Assembly: GCA_029202525.1 (NCBI GenBank)
Contig: CP119325.1
Coordinates: 1,524,001 to 1,588,000, forward strand
Reading direction: 5' to 3'
Origin: Candidatus Pseudomonas phytovorans
GTDB taxonomy: Bacteria > Pseudomonadota > Gammaproteobacteria > Pseudomonadales > Pseudomonadaceae
DNA: 64,000 nucleotides
Below, piece after piece: positions 8,684 to 17,387 of the stretch (positions are counted from its first letter, which is position 1; each line of letters opens with the position of its first letter). The notes beneath the pieces were generated by a model. The model made no database searches, was not told the DNA's origin, and was given only the letters and a program-made list of their open reading frames with translations. The translations under genes were made by a program, and so were the position numbers.

Positions 8684-10141
8684 TCAGAACTGGAAGTACA
8701 GGAACGGCGAGTAGCTCTGCGCCGAAAGCTTGAGGATCGAGGCCACGAACAGCAGCAGCACCAGGGCGCGGGTCATCACCCGGGCCCAGCCCAGGCCGAT
8801 CGAACCGTCGTTGTTGACCTGTACCGGCATGGCCTTGGGCGTTGGCTTTGCATTGCGGTAGAAGTCGCGCAGGCCGAAGAACGCCAGGGTGATGTAGGCG
8901 ACTACCAGGGTGGCCACTTGCAGGCCGGTGAGCTGGGTGCTGTTGAGTTCCGACAGCTGCCAGTCGCCGAAGCTGAACATGGCGCCGTACATACGGCCGG
9001 CCACGTGCAGGTTTTCGGCGCGGAAGATCACCCAGCCGACCACCACCAGCAGGAAGGTGAAGGCCCACTTCACCGGGTTGAAGCGTTGCGGGTTGGTGTC
9101 GATGCCCAGGGCACGTTCGATGGCCAGCCACATGCCGTGCCAGGCGCCCCAGATGATGTAGGTGAAGTTGGCGCCGTGCCAAAGGCCGCCCAGCAGCATG
9201 GTCAGGAACAGGTTGCGGTAGGTGTTGAAGGTGCCTTTGCGGTTACCGCCCAGGGTGATGTACAGGTAGTCGCGCAGCCAGGTCGACAGGCTGATGTGCC
9301 AGCGCCGCCAGAACTCGGTGATCGACTGGCTGATGTACGGCTGCTTGAAGTTCTCCATGAAGCGGAAGCCCATCATCAGGCCCAGGCCGATGGCCATGTC
9401 GCTGTAACCGGAAAAGTCGAAGTACAGCTGCGCGGTGTAGGCCAGTGCGCCGAGCCAGGCATCGCCAGTGGTCGGGTTCTGGAGGGCGAAGCAGTGGTCG
9501 GCCACCACCGCCAGGGTGTCGGCGATGAAGACTTTCTTGATGAAGCCCTGCATGAAGCGGGTGCAGCCTTCGGAGAACTTGTCCAGGGTATGGGTGCGGT
9601 TGTTGAACTGGTCGACCAGGTCCTTGAAGCGCAACACGGGGCCGGCGATCAGGTGCGGGAAGATCGCCACGAACGCCGCGAAGTCGATCAGGTTGCGGGT
9701 AGCCGGGGTGTCGCCGCGGTACACATCGATGATGTAACTGATCGACTCGAAGATGTAGAACGAGATACCGATTGGCAGCAGCACATGGGTGAGGATGAAC
9801 GGCTCCAGGCCGAACGAACTGACGATGGCGTTGAGGCTGTCGACGCCGAAGTTGGCGTACTTGAAGTAGCCGAGGATTGCCAGGTCGACGCCCACGCCCA
9901 GCAGCAGCCAGCGCTGCGCCGGCTTGGTGCGCACACCGGCGGCGCCGACTTTAAGGCCGATCCAGTAGTTCCACAGGGTGACGCCGGCGAACAGGGCGAG
10001 GAAGTCCACCCGCCACCAGGCGTAGAAGATGTAGCTGGCGACCAGCAGCAGCAGGTTGCGATAACGTTGCCCGCTCAGGTAGTACAGGCCGAGAAATATC
10101 GGCAAGAACAGGAACAGGAACACGTTGGACGAGAAGACCAT
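8684..10141 (-). CDS. algI: Membrane-bound O-acyltransferase AlgI
   Basis: A 485-residue polytopic MBOAT protein starting MVFSSNVFLFLFLPIF. The family landmarks are FWRRWHISLSTWLRDYLYI and, further on, GLWHGANFTYIIWG with the catalytic histidine. It moves acetyl groups across the inner membrane for alginate O-acetylation. A longer in-frame start (10201) lies inside GC-rich intergenic sequence. The ATG at 10141 gives the expected N-terminal helix and family length. It is separated from algL by 185 nt that contain a REP pair, the widest gap inside the operon. Confidence 0.96.
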   Translation of the reverse strand: MVFSSNVFLFLFLPIFLGLYYLSGQRYRNLLLLVASYIFYAWWRVDFLALFAGVTLWNYWIGLKVGAAGVRTKPAQRWLLLGVGVDLAILGYFKYANFGVDSLNAIVSSFGLEPFILTHVLLPIGISFYIFESISYIIDVYRGDTPATRNLIDFAAFVAIFPHLIAGPVLRFKDLVDQFNNRTHTLDKFSEGCTRFMQGFIKKVFIADTLAVVADHCFALQNPTTGDAWLGALAYTAQLYFDFSGYSDMAIGLGLMMGFRFMENFKQPYISQSITEFWRRWHISLSTWLRDYLYITLGGNRKGTFNTYRNLFLTMLLGGLWHGANFTYIIWGAWHGMWLAIERALGIDTNPQRFNPVKWAFTFLLVVVGWVIFRAENLHVAGRMYGAMFSFGDWQLSELNSTQLTGLQVATLVVAYITLAFFGLRDFYRNAKPTPKAMPVQVNNDGSIGLGWARVMTRALVLLLFVASILKLSAQSYSPFLYFQF

Positions 10142-10224
10142 CCCGGTTCTCCTAATTTGTTCACAGCATCCAGGGCACAGCGCCCCCCAAACCCCCCACA
10201 AAAATGTGGCGGGCTACCTAGATC

Positions 10225-10320
10225 CCTGTAGGAGCGGGCTTGTCCCGCGAAGGCGTCAGTGCGGACATCGCCTTTACCCTTTCGGGCCCATTCGCGGGGC
10301 AAGCCCGCTCCTACAAGGGT
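10225..10320. repeat. REP inverted pair inside the alginate operon
   Basis: REP units at 10225-10252 and 10291-10320 face each other in the algL-algI gap. Both contain the GCGGGCTTGTCCCGC-type hairpin core next to CTCCTACA. Because this lies within a cotranscribed operon, the folded RNA could protect the upstream message from 3' decay or cause partial termination before algI. Confidence 0.88.
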
Positions 10321-10326
10321 TTTGCG

Positions 10327-11430
10327 TTACTTTTTCGGTTCTGCGCTCGGGTCGTAGACCCGGGTCAGGTTGCCGCCGAGGCGGAAGCTGTCGAACGGCT
10401 GCATGCCATGCTTGCGCTCCAGCGTGTCGCCGACGCACTGGTACAGCGCGCACCACGGCTCAAGCCAGGCGTACTTGCTGTCGACCTTGAGGTCTTTCAT
10501 GTCCTGCTTTTCACCCGCACGTTCAGCGAAGTGACGTGGATCGCGAGCGCCGGCCAGCACGCCTTCGCCCAGGCGCTGCAGGGCGAAGTTGTTTTCGCTG
10601 CGCAGGTCGACATTGTTGGCCTTGGCAAAACTGGCAATCATCGCCAGCGGCGGCAGGGCGTAGTTGTGATAGGCCAGCGCGCGTTGCTTGCGTTTGATTT
10701 CGTTAGGCAGGAAGCCCTGGTCGTCGATCTGGTTGGCGCCGACCTTGAATTCCTTGACCGCCCAGTCGAACAGGTCGTGGCGGTCGGTGGCCACGGCAGT
10801 GGCCATTACTGACCAGGCCGCCCAGTAGCTGTGGTTGTTTATTTTCGCCAGCGGCAGGTTGCTCCAGTCGCGCACGGTTTGCTCGGCCAGGCGGGCGAAC
10901 CATTTTTCGATCAGCTCGGCCTCGGCCTGGTGCGCGGCCAGCGGCTGCGAGTTGGAAAACTTCAAGCGCAGCCACGAGCCGCTCATGCTGCCCAGCGCCC
11001 ATTTGCGCATCGACTTGCCGGTGTGGTTGTAGTTGGTGGACAGCAGTGCATCGGCGCGCGCCCAGGTGCCCAGCCAGGCGAGGGTGCAGTCGAGCTGCGC
11101 CGGGCGGCCGTCACGCATGTACTGGTTGACCATCTTGGCCACACCACGCTCAAGGGTGGTGATGTCCTTGGTGGAGTCGCGGAAGGCCTGTTCGGAGTCC
11201 AGGTTCAGGGTTGCGCGAGCCTGGTCCGAGCCTTCGTACTTGCTGCGAAACTGCAGCGCGCCGGTATACGGTTTGGGCGCCGACTCGCAGCGGAAATTGC
11301 CGTCGCTGGTCTTTAGCTTTTCGATCCCTTCGTAATAACCCTGGGGGGGTACCAGCGCAGCTTGCGCGGCACCCCCGAACAGGGCCAGTGCGAGCAGGGC
11401 AGGGCGGAAGATTCGCTTGAACGTGGTCAT
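10327..11430 (-). CDS. algL: Alginate lyase AlgL
   Basis: A 367-residue periplasmic polysaccharide lyase, the same length as the P. aeruginosa enzyme as I know it. Signal peptide residues 1-24 (LLALALFGGAAQA). The active-site motif NNHSYW is at residues 198-203, and WLGTWARADALL and NYNHTGKSMRKWA are further family blocks. It cleaves alginate by beta-elimination in the periplasm and is thought to clear misdirected polymer during export. The ATG at 11430 is chosen over an upstream ATG at 11655 because it opens the signal peptide. It lies 7 nt behind algX. Confidence 0.96.
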   Translation of the reverse strand: MTTFKRIFRPALLALALFGGAAQAALVPPQGYYEGIEKLKTSDGNFRCESAPKPYTGALQFRSKYEGSDQARATLNLDSEQAFRDSTKDITTLERGVAKMVNQYMRDGRPAQLDCTLAWLGTWARADALLSTNYNHTGKSMRKWALGSMSGSWLRLKFSNSQPLAAHQAEAELIEKWFARLAEQTVRDWSNLPLAKINNHSYWAAWSVMATAVATDRHDLFDWAVKEFKVGANQIDDQGFLPNEIKRKQRALAYHNYALPPLAMIASFAKANNVDLRSENNFALQRLGEGVLAGARDPRHFAERAGEKQDMKDLKVDSKYAWLEPWCALYQCVGDTLERKHGMQPFDSFRLGGNLTRVYDPSAEPKK

Positions 11431-11437
11431 GATCGCC

Positions 11438-12877
11438 TCACTGGCCGGCCTGCGCGGTTTGCGCAGGCACGGCGAAGTTGTTGCGTTTGCAGAGTTTGGC
11501 CTCAACCTTCTGGGTGCCTTTTTCCGGCCCCTGAATCTCGAATGCCAGCAGGCTCTGGCTGGCCCAGTCCTCGTCTTCGCGCATCTGGAAGACAAAGCGG
11601 CCGTCGGTGTCGGAGGTTTCCGGTTTTTCCAGCTTGATGTCCTCGTGGCGGCCATTGAGGTACCACAGGGTGGCTTGTAACACCTTCACCGACGGGTCCT
11701 CGAACTTGACGTCCATCTGCAGGTTGCGGTTGATCAGGTCTTTGATCACGCCGCCCTTGCCGTTGACCATCAGCTCGTTCTTGCCGGGCTTGAGGGTGGT
11801 GTTGGCGCTCATCAGGGCCGGGCGGTCGTCGCAGCCGTCGTCGAGCAGGCCAAGGATTTGCCGCCAGATGGTTTCCTGGTCCAGGCGGTACAGCGGGGAG
11901 AATTCCCACACCAGGATCTTCGGCGGGTGCTTCTGGAATTCTTCGCTGCCCAGGTACTGGATCATCGAACCTTCCAGGCCACCGCCAGGGAAGGCGACGT
12001 TGAGCACGTCGGCGCCGATGTACTGTTCGAGGAAGCCCGAGAAGTTGTAGTTCTTGCCGCTGTGGCTGGTGCCGACCAGGGTGATCTGCGCGTTGCCGCC
12101 GTCACCGAACAGGTCGTCGCCGCCGCTTGAGCCTTTCGGTTCGGTGGCGAACTGGTCCATGTACTGGACCGCGTAGCTGGTGCCGCACAGTTGACCGGCA
12201 ACGTTATGCAGGGTGCCGGTCTTGCCCATACGCCCGGATTTCTTCGTCTCGAATTCCTTGCGCGGGATGCCTTCGAAGGCCGGCATCTTGTGCACGGTGT
12301 CGGCCACGATTTTTGCTGCGCGCTCGGCACCATACGGCGTCCAGTGCTGGTCGCCACGGAAGTAGAAGTCCTTGCCCTGGTCGGCGGCGGCCAGTTGCTC
12401 GTTGGTCAGCGGCGACAGGTCGGGCACGTTGTAGCCCATGCCGGCGAAACGCTTGAGCATGGCCTGGTAGTTGCCCAAGGCTTTCTGGTAGTCGAAGGCG
12501 GCTTTCTCGGCCGGGTTGAGCATGTTGCGGTTCACCAGGCCACGGGTCGGCTGGTACACCACCACCAGCTCCACGCCGCGCTTCTTGAACGCGTCATGCA
12601 CCTGCTGCAGGCGCTTGTAGCCGGCCGGGGTGGTGTTGAACTCGGTGCGCAGGTCTTCGCGGGTACGGAACAGCCAGTCACCGTGGGCCTGCACCAGCGT
12701 GGTGAAGTTCTGCTGGTAACGGGTGGTGTAGCGGCTGGCGTCGTGCGCCTCGGGGCACAGCTGGCAGCAAGGTTCGGCGCTGAAGACAGGGGCCTTCACT
12801 TCGTCGGCGCGCACGCCTTGGCTGATCGCCAGAAGGGCAGCGGACAGGCCCAGCAGTTTCATCAGGTGTGGGGTCAT
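11438..12877 (-). CDS. algX: Alginate O-acetyltransferase AlgX
   Basis: A 479-residue periplasmic protein with signal peptide (LLGLSAALLAISQGVRA). The N-terminal SGNH-like domain has Asp176 and His178 in FRGDQHWTPYG and Ser271 in LVGTSHSGKNY. A C-terminal carbohydrate-binding module carries the remaining 120 or so residues. AlgX acetylates mannuronate on the polymer and is part of the trans-envelope complex with AlgK and AlgG. A good ribosome-binding site (AAGGAAG) supports the ATG at 12877. A second in-frame ATG five codons later is also possible. Confidence 0.95.
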   Translation of the reverse strand: MTPHLMKLLGLSAALLAISQGVRADEVKAPVFSAEPCCQLCPEAHDASRYTTRYQQNFTTLVQAHGDWLFRTREDLRTEFNTTPAGYKRLQQVHDAFKKRGVELVVVYQPTRGLVNRNMLNPAEKAAFDYQKALGNYQAMLKRFAGMGYNVPDLSPLTNEQLAAADQGKDFYFRGDQHWTPYGAERAAKIVADTVHKMPAFEGIPRKEFETKKSGRMGKTGTLHNVAGQLCGTSYAVQYMDQFATEPKGSSGGDDLFGDGGNAQITLVGTSHSGKNYNFSGFLEQYIGADVLNVAFPGGGLEGSMIQYLGSEEFQKHPPKILVWEFSPLYRLDQETIWRQILGLLDDGCDDRPALMSANTTLKPGKNELMVNGKGGVIKDLINRNLQMDVKFEDPSVKVLQATLWYLNGRHEDIKLEKPETSDTDGRFVFQMREDEDWASQSLLAFEIQGPEKGTQKVEAKLCKRNNFAVPAQTAQAGQ

Positions 12878-12890
12878 GGTCTGGGCTTCC

Positions 12891-14450
12891 TTAATCGATC
12901 ATTTCGGTCTGGCGTTCGACCGGGTCGATCAGCACAGCCTTTTGCTGGCGCACCAGCAGGTCGAGGATTTCGTCCTGGCGCTCACCGAGGATGCCGTTCA
13001 GGCTGATGCCGCTGGCCTTGCGCGGGGCGAGCATCGACACCTTGTACAGCTCGACCGACAGCGGGGAGTCGATCGACAGCGGGCCGGAGCCGTTGGCCGC
13101 CAGCTCGCCACCGACCACGATCAGCGACACCTTGGTGTCGAACGGATCGAGGGCGATGTCGCGGTCTGTGTCGGACAGGTCTTTGATGTGGCCGTACACG
13201 CCGACCAGGCCGTTGGCCATGGCGACGTTTTCGTACAGCCGGATGTTCACGCTGTTACGCACACGGATGCCGTGGCGGCGGTTGTTGATCAGCTTGTTGC
13301 CCCAGATCAGGTTGTCGCCGCTTTCGTACAGGGTGATGCCGTCGGTGTGGTTGCGGTAGATCTGGTTGTAGGCGATCAGGTTGTTGACGCTGTTGCGGTC
13401 GATCACCACGCCCGAGAGCTTGTTGTCGTAGCTCTTGTTGTTGATGATCCAGCTGTCGTTGACCTCGCGTGAAACGATGATCCCGTGCTTCTTCTTGGTG
13501 CCGTACACCGTGTTGCCGGCGATGATCAGGCGGTGCGAACGGTCGTGCGGGTCGATGCCGTAGACGATGTTGTCGCGGTAGGTACTGTCCTTGACCACGA
13601 AGTCCTGGGTTTCGTAGCAGTAGAAGCCGTACCACATGTCACTGAATTCTGAGCCGATGATCCAGCCGGTGGGTTCTGCACGGCCCATGCGCTTGGCCAT
13701 GTTCGGCGTGTACTGCGAAATGCTCACGCCATACGACTTGGACTTGGCATAGCCGAAGCTGGCCATCTTCGTGTTGACGATGTAGGTCTCGGTCCCGCCC
13801 CATGAAAGCAGGAACGGGCGGAACTCCTTGGGCGAGCGGAAGGTTGCCGGGCCGTTGTCTTTTTCGCGCCAGCCGGTCACCTGGGTATCGGTGACGAACA
13901 GCTTGCCGTCGTTGACCAGGAACGAACCGCCTTCCTGGGACAGGCGCAGTTGTTTGACCTTGCCGTCGATCTCAAGAATGCCCTTTTGCCCGACCACGAT
14001 CGGCAGACGTGCCAGGTACACGCCGGGTTCGACTTCGCTGAAGTACTGCTTGGGTACCTTTTTGCTCAGTTCTACCAGGTCGACATGGCCGTCATCGACG
14101 AAGATCGCCTGCGGGATGCCGTGCTGGCGCTGCACCCACTCGGCGGCCTTGTTGTCGCCGCCGACGAATTCCTTGAGGGTGTCCTCCTGGAACATGCGGC
14201 GCAGGCTGACCTTGCCTTTGTGGCGGCGGTCGATCTTCTTCTGCACCGCTTCTGCGGTGAAACCGGTCAGGTCGGGCAGTTTTGGCGGGTCCATCTGCAG
14301 CGGCTCGATCGGTGCGCTGGCCACGGTGTAGGTCTTGGCCTGCTGCAGCCCCTTGGCGATCACCTGGGGTTCTGCGGCAGCGACCAGGCCGCTGGCCAGC
14401 AGCAAGGCGCTGGCCAACAGGCTGTGACGCAAATGCGGGTGAAGGTTCAT
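12891..14450 (-). CDS. algG: Mannuronan C5-epimerase AlgG
   Basis: A right-handed parallel beta-helix epimerase that converts D-mannuronate to L-guluronate in the polymer in the periplasm. The signal peptide is LLASALLLASGLVAAA. The catalytic DPHD motif is visible in YGIDPHDRSHRL, and repeated NNxSY/NxI-type turns mark the beta-helix rungs (NNKSYDNKLSGV, AYNQIYRNHTDGI). Two starts compete. The ATG at 14459 has AGGGGA directly abutting it, while the ATG at 14450 has the same AGGGGA at a proper 9-nt distance. I therefore choose 14450, giving 519 residues. Confidence 0.95.
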   Translation of the reverse strand: MNLHPHLRHSLLASALLLASGLVAAAEPQVIAKGLQQAKTYTVASAPIEPLQMDPPKLPDLTGFTAEAVQKKIDRRHKGKVSLRRMFQEDTLKEFVGGDNKAAEWVQRQHGIPQAIFVDDGHVDLVELSKKVPKQYFSEVEPGVYLARLPIVVGQKGILEIDGKVKQLRLSQEGGSFLVNDGKLFVTDTQVTGWREKDNGPATFRSPKEFRPFLLSWGGTETYIVNTKMASFGYAKSKSYGVSISQYTPNMAKRMGRAEPTGWIIGSEFSDMWYGFYCYETQDFVVKDSTYRDNIVYGIDPHDRSHRLIIAGNTVYGTKKKHGIIVSREVNDSWIINNKSYDNKLSGVVIDRNSVNNLIAYNQIYRNHTDGITLYESGDNLIWGNKLINNRRHGIRVRNSVNIRLYENVAMANGLVGVYGHIKDLSDTDRDIALDPFDTKVSLIVVGGELAANGSGPLSIDSPLSVELYKVSMLAPRKASGISLNGILGERQDEILDLLVRQQKAVLIDPVERQTEMID

Positions 14451-14472
14451 AACGGTCATTCCCCTAGCGGCC

Positions 14473-15951
14473 TCAGAAGCGCCAGATCACATCGACAAAG
14501 GCACGGTGCATGTACGAGTCCGCTTCCTTGCCGTAGGCGTCGCCCGGCTTGAACACACCGGCACGCAGGCGCACCAGGGCAGACGGTTCGTCGATGGCCT
14601 GGCTCATCGAAGCCGGCAGCAGGCCTTGCTTGAAGTATTTGGTCACGACCACGTCCATTTCCTGGCCAAGGTCTTTTTCGCCGTCGACCAGCTGGCGGCT
14701 GATGCCGTTGTCGTTCACGGCGGCATTGATGCCGCTGGAGCCGATGTTCTGGTTGCCATCGACGCGCCAGAACTTGTGGTAGATCAGGCTGGCGTCGTAG
14801 TCGTCGCGCAGCTGCCAGGAGGCGAACAGGGTGGCGGCCTGCAGGTTGCCCAGCTCGCCACGGAACGCTTCACCGAAGCGGTGCACGCGTGAGCGGGTGC
14901 CGGTGAAGTTGGAGCGGTTACTCTCAAGGCCGGTCTGCTCGAAGTTGTTCGAACCGTCGTCGCCACCGCCGCCGCTGCCACGGGCGTAGGCCGCACCGAC
15001 TTGCCATTGCGGGTCCAGGCGCAGGCGGATGCCAAGGTCGGTGGCCCAGGCGTTGACGTCGCCGCTCTGCTTGCCGGTGGCAACCTGTTCGTCGCCTACA
15101 GCCTGGCTGCTGAGGGTGTCGCGGTCTCCGGTCAGCCAGGTGACGCTGCCCCAGTAGTTGACGGTGTGATCGTTGCGCCAGTTGTAGGCGTCGCTGTTGG
15201 CTTCAAGGCCCAGCCAGGTCAGGTCGCCGGTGCGGGTCTTGTCCAGTGCGTCGACAGTTTCGCCGGGGTTTTTCAGGCCGCCGCTGTCATGGGTGTGGTG
15301 GGCGCGCACGCCGACCCAGTGGCCCGGGGTCCACTGCGTGGCAATGTTGCCGTAGAGGTGGGTACGGTCCTTGTCTTCCGGGGCCAGCTCGGTGAGGTCG
15401 GTGCGGTATTCGCTGAAGCGCTGGGCCACGCCCAGGTCCGCCTTGAGCAGAGTGGTGTCGAAGGTCCAGTTCAGCGCCTCGATGTTGGTGTCGCGCCACA
15501 TGCCGTCGTCGTTGCGCAGGCGTTGGCGACCCAGGCGCAGTTCCTCGCCCGGGTAGGCGGTGAGGCCGCTGTAGCCGACCCAGAACTCGCGCATGGCCAG
15601 GTAGTTTTTCTCGGGCGTGCGGCCGTGCTCGCTGGTGTCGGTGCTGGTGCCGTCGTCGTTCTGGCGCAGGGTGTCGGTTTCGATGGTGTCAGTGGCCCCG
15701 ACTGCCTGGCCCATGGCGTAGGCGCTCCAGTCGCCACGCTTACCGTACACCCAGGGGCGCAGGTCCAGGCCCAGGCCGTTGACGTCGCCGCCGGGGCGGG
15801 TACCCAGGTCACGGTCGTCTTCCGACTGGCCGGTGATTTTCACGTCCAGGCCGAAGTTTTTCTCGGCGGTCATTTCCGCCAGGGTCGGGCAGGACCACAG
15901 CAGGGCGAAGCTCAGGCCGATGCCGGCTTTCACGAAGGGATTGAGCGTCAT
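14473..15951 (-). CDS. algE: Alginate outer-membrane export porin AlgE
   Basis: A 492-residue outer-membrane barrel protein. Signal peptide (LSFALLWSCPTLAE), then alternating amphipathic beta strands and a C-terminal strand ending in an aromatic residue (FVDVIWRF), the signal for outer-membrane insertion. AlgE is the 18-strand channel through which alginate leaves the cell, with AlgK as its periplasmic lipoprotein partner. Its start overlaps the algK stop by 4 nt, so the two partners are translationally coupled. Confidence 0.96.
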   Translation of the reverse strand: MTLNPFVKAGIGLSFALLWSCPTLAEMTAEKNFGLDVKITGQSEDDRDLGTRPGGDVNGLGLDLRPWVYGKRGDWSAYAMGQAVGATDTIETDTLRQNDDGTSTDTSEHGRTPEKNYLAMREFWVGYSGLTAYPGEELRLGRQRLRNDDGMWRDTNIEALNWTFDTTLLKADLGVAQRFSEYRTDLTELAPEDKDRTHLYGNIATQWTPGHWVGVRAHHTHDSGGLKNPGETVDALDKTRTGDLTWLGLEANSDAYNWRNDHTVNYWGSVTWLTGDRDTLSSQAVGDEQVATGKQSGDVNAWATDLGIRLRLDPQWQVGAAYARGSGGGGDDGSNNFEQTGLESNRSNFTGTRSRVHRFGEAFRGELGNLQAATLFASWQLRDDYDASLIYHKFWRVDGNQNIGSSGINAAVNDNGISRQLVDGEKDLGQEMDVVVTKYFKQGLLPASMSQAIDEPSALVRLRAGVFKPGDAYGKEADSYMHRAFVDVIWRF

Positions 15952-17375
15952 AGCGAGTCCTCACCGTCTACTTCTTTTTCGTCGTCCTGCAGGGCTTCGA
16001 TGGCCAGGGTGCTGTTCGCGCCCTGGGCCATACTGCCGCGTGCACGCTTCTCCTGGCCCAGCAGCTGCTGGGCCTGGCTGCGCTGGTCAGGTGCCAGTTG
16101 CTGATCGAGTTGCTGCAGCAGTTCAGCCGACTGCGGCGTCGGGTTGGCCTGCGACAGCTGGGCGAACACCCAGGCGTTGCCGGGTTGCGGGCGAATGCCG
16201 TGGCCTTCGCTGAACAGCTGGGCCAGGGCATAGTCGGCGCTGTTCTGCCCGCCACGGGCGGCGACCAGCAGGTGGTCGACGGCCTTTTGCGGCTCGACAT
16301 TGCCCAGATAGCCGCGGCGGTACAGCTGGCCCAGGTAGTAATGGGCGCTGATCTCACCGGCGTCGGCGGCGGCTTGCAGGTGCTGCTCGGCTTTTCTGGC
16401 GTCGGCCGGCAGGGTTTTGCCTTCGTAGTACAGGCGGCCCAGCAGCAGTTCGGCACGAGGCTGTTCGGCTTCACGGCCCTTGTCGATGTAGGCCAGCAAC
16501 TGGTCGGTGTCGCCCAGTTCAGGGAAGTCGTACAGCAGTTGTGCCAGGCTGACCCAGGATGCAGGGTTGGCCGGGGCTACCTGTTCCAGCAGGTCTTTGG
16601 CGGTTTTCTCGTCGGTCTGGCCGAGGCTGCGATCGGCCAGTACCCGGGCAACGCTGTCGACCCGGGTAGCTGGTACTGCGCCACGGGCGTAGGCGGATTT
16701 CAGCTGGGCGAGCAGAGCAGCTTGCTGGTCGGCCTGGCCGCGCTTCTGGTACACGGTGGCCAGTTCGACGTAGCAGATGTCGGTGCTGTTCAGCGCGGCC
16801 TTACAGATTTTTTCCACATCGTCCAGGTGCTGATCATAGGTGCCTTGGGTGCGGTACAGCAGCACCTGAGCCAGGCTGGCTTCAGGGTTGCCGGCCGCAC
16901 GCCACTGGTCGATCTGCTGCTGCGCGTTGACCTTGGGGAAGCTCTGCGGATAGCTGAGATAGAGCATTGCCAACGGGATAAGGGTGTTGCTTTCGCCCTG
17001 TTTCGCGGCCTGCTTTAGCAGGGCTTCGGCTTCCTCACGTTCAGCCTGGGTGCTGTCGGGCTTGGCCACCAGCAGGCGGCCAAGGCGGGCCTGAGCACGC
17101 GGCGAGGTGGCGGCTGCGGCGCGGTAGGTGGCCTCGGCTTCCCTGATTTGCGACGGGTCGCGGGTCGCCACCTTGATGTCCGCCAGGCCCACTTGGGCCT
17201 CGCTGTAGCCCAGGTCGGCCAAGGCCTTGTAGTTGCGCTCGGCCAGTGCCGTGTCGCCGCGCTTCATGGCTTCGTTGGCCAGGCGCTGGTCAGGCAGGCC
17301 TGCACAGCCGGCCAAGGTGATGGCAGCCGCCAGGGCACACAGGCCCAGGCTTGCGCTCTTCTTGTAGGGAATCAT
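15948..17375 (-). CDS. algK: Alginate biosynthesis TPR lipoprotein AlgK
   Basis: A 475-residue lipoprotein with lipobox LAGC (ALAAAITLAGCAG). It is built of Sel1/TPR-like repeats; examples are AERNYKALADLGYSEAQVGLA, SAHYYLGQLYRRGYLG and SADYALAQLFSEGHGI. It sits on the inner face of the outer membrane and helps place AlgE and assemble the export complex. The C-terminus is Gln/Ala rich, then acidic (DDEKEVDGEDSL). It is separated from alg44 by 12 nt. Confidence 0.95.
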   Translation of the reverse strand: MIPYKKSASLGLCALAAAITLAGCAGLPDQRLANEAMKRGDTALAERNYKALADLGYSEAQVGLADIKVATRDPSQIREAEATYRAAAATSPRAQARLGRLLVAKPDSTQAEREEAEALLKQAAKQGESNTLIPLAMLYLSYPQSFPKVNAQQQIDQWRAAGNPEASLAQVLLYRTQGTYDQHLDDVEKICKAALNSTDICYVELATVYQKRGQADQQAALLAQLKSAYARGAVPATRVDSVARVLADRSLGQTDEKTAKDLLEQVAPANPASWVSLAQLLYDFPELGDTDQLLAYIDKGREAEQPRAELLLGRLYYEGKTLPADARKAEQHLQAAADAGEISAHYYLGQLYRRGYLGNVEPQKAVDHLLVAARGGQNSADYALAQLFSEGHGIRPQPGNAWVFAQLSQANPTPQSAELLQQLDQQLAPDQRSQAQQLLGQEKRARGSMAQGANSTLAIEALQDDEKEVDGEDSL

Positions 17376-17387
17376 GCTGTGATCCTC

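Noticed and set aside
8600..10231. A 543-codon plus-strand frame opposite algI
   Set aside because: Antisense shadow; the product is Gln/His/Val-rich with no recognisable fold.
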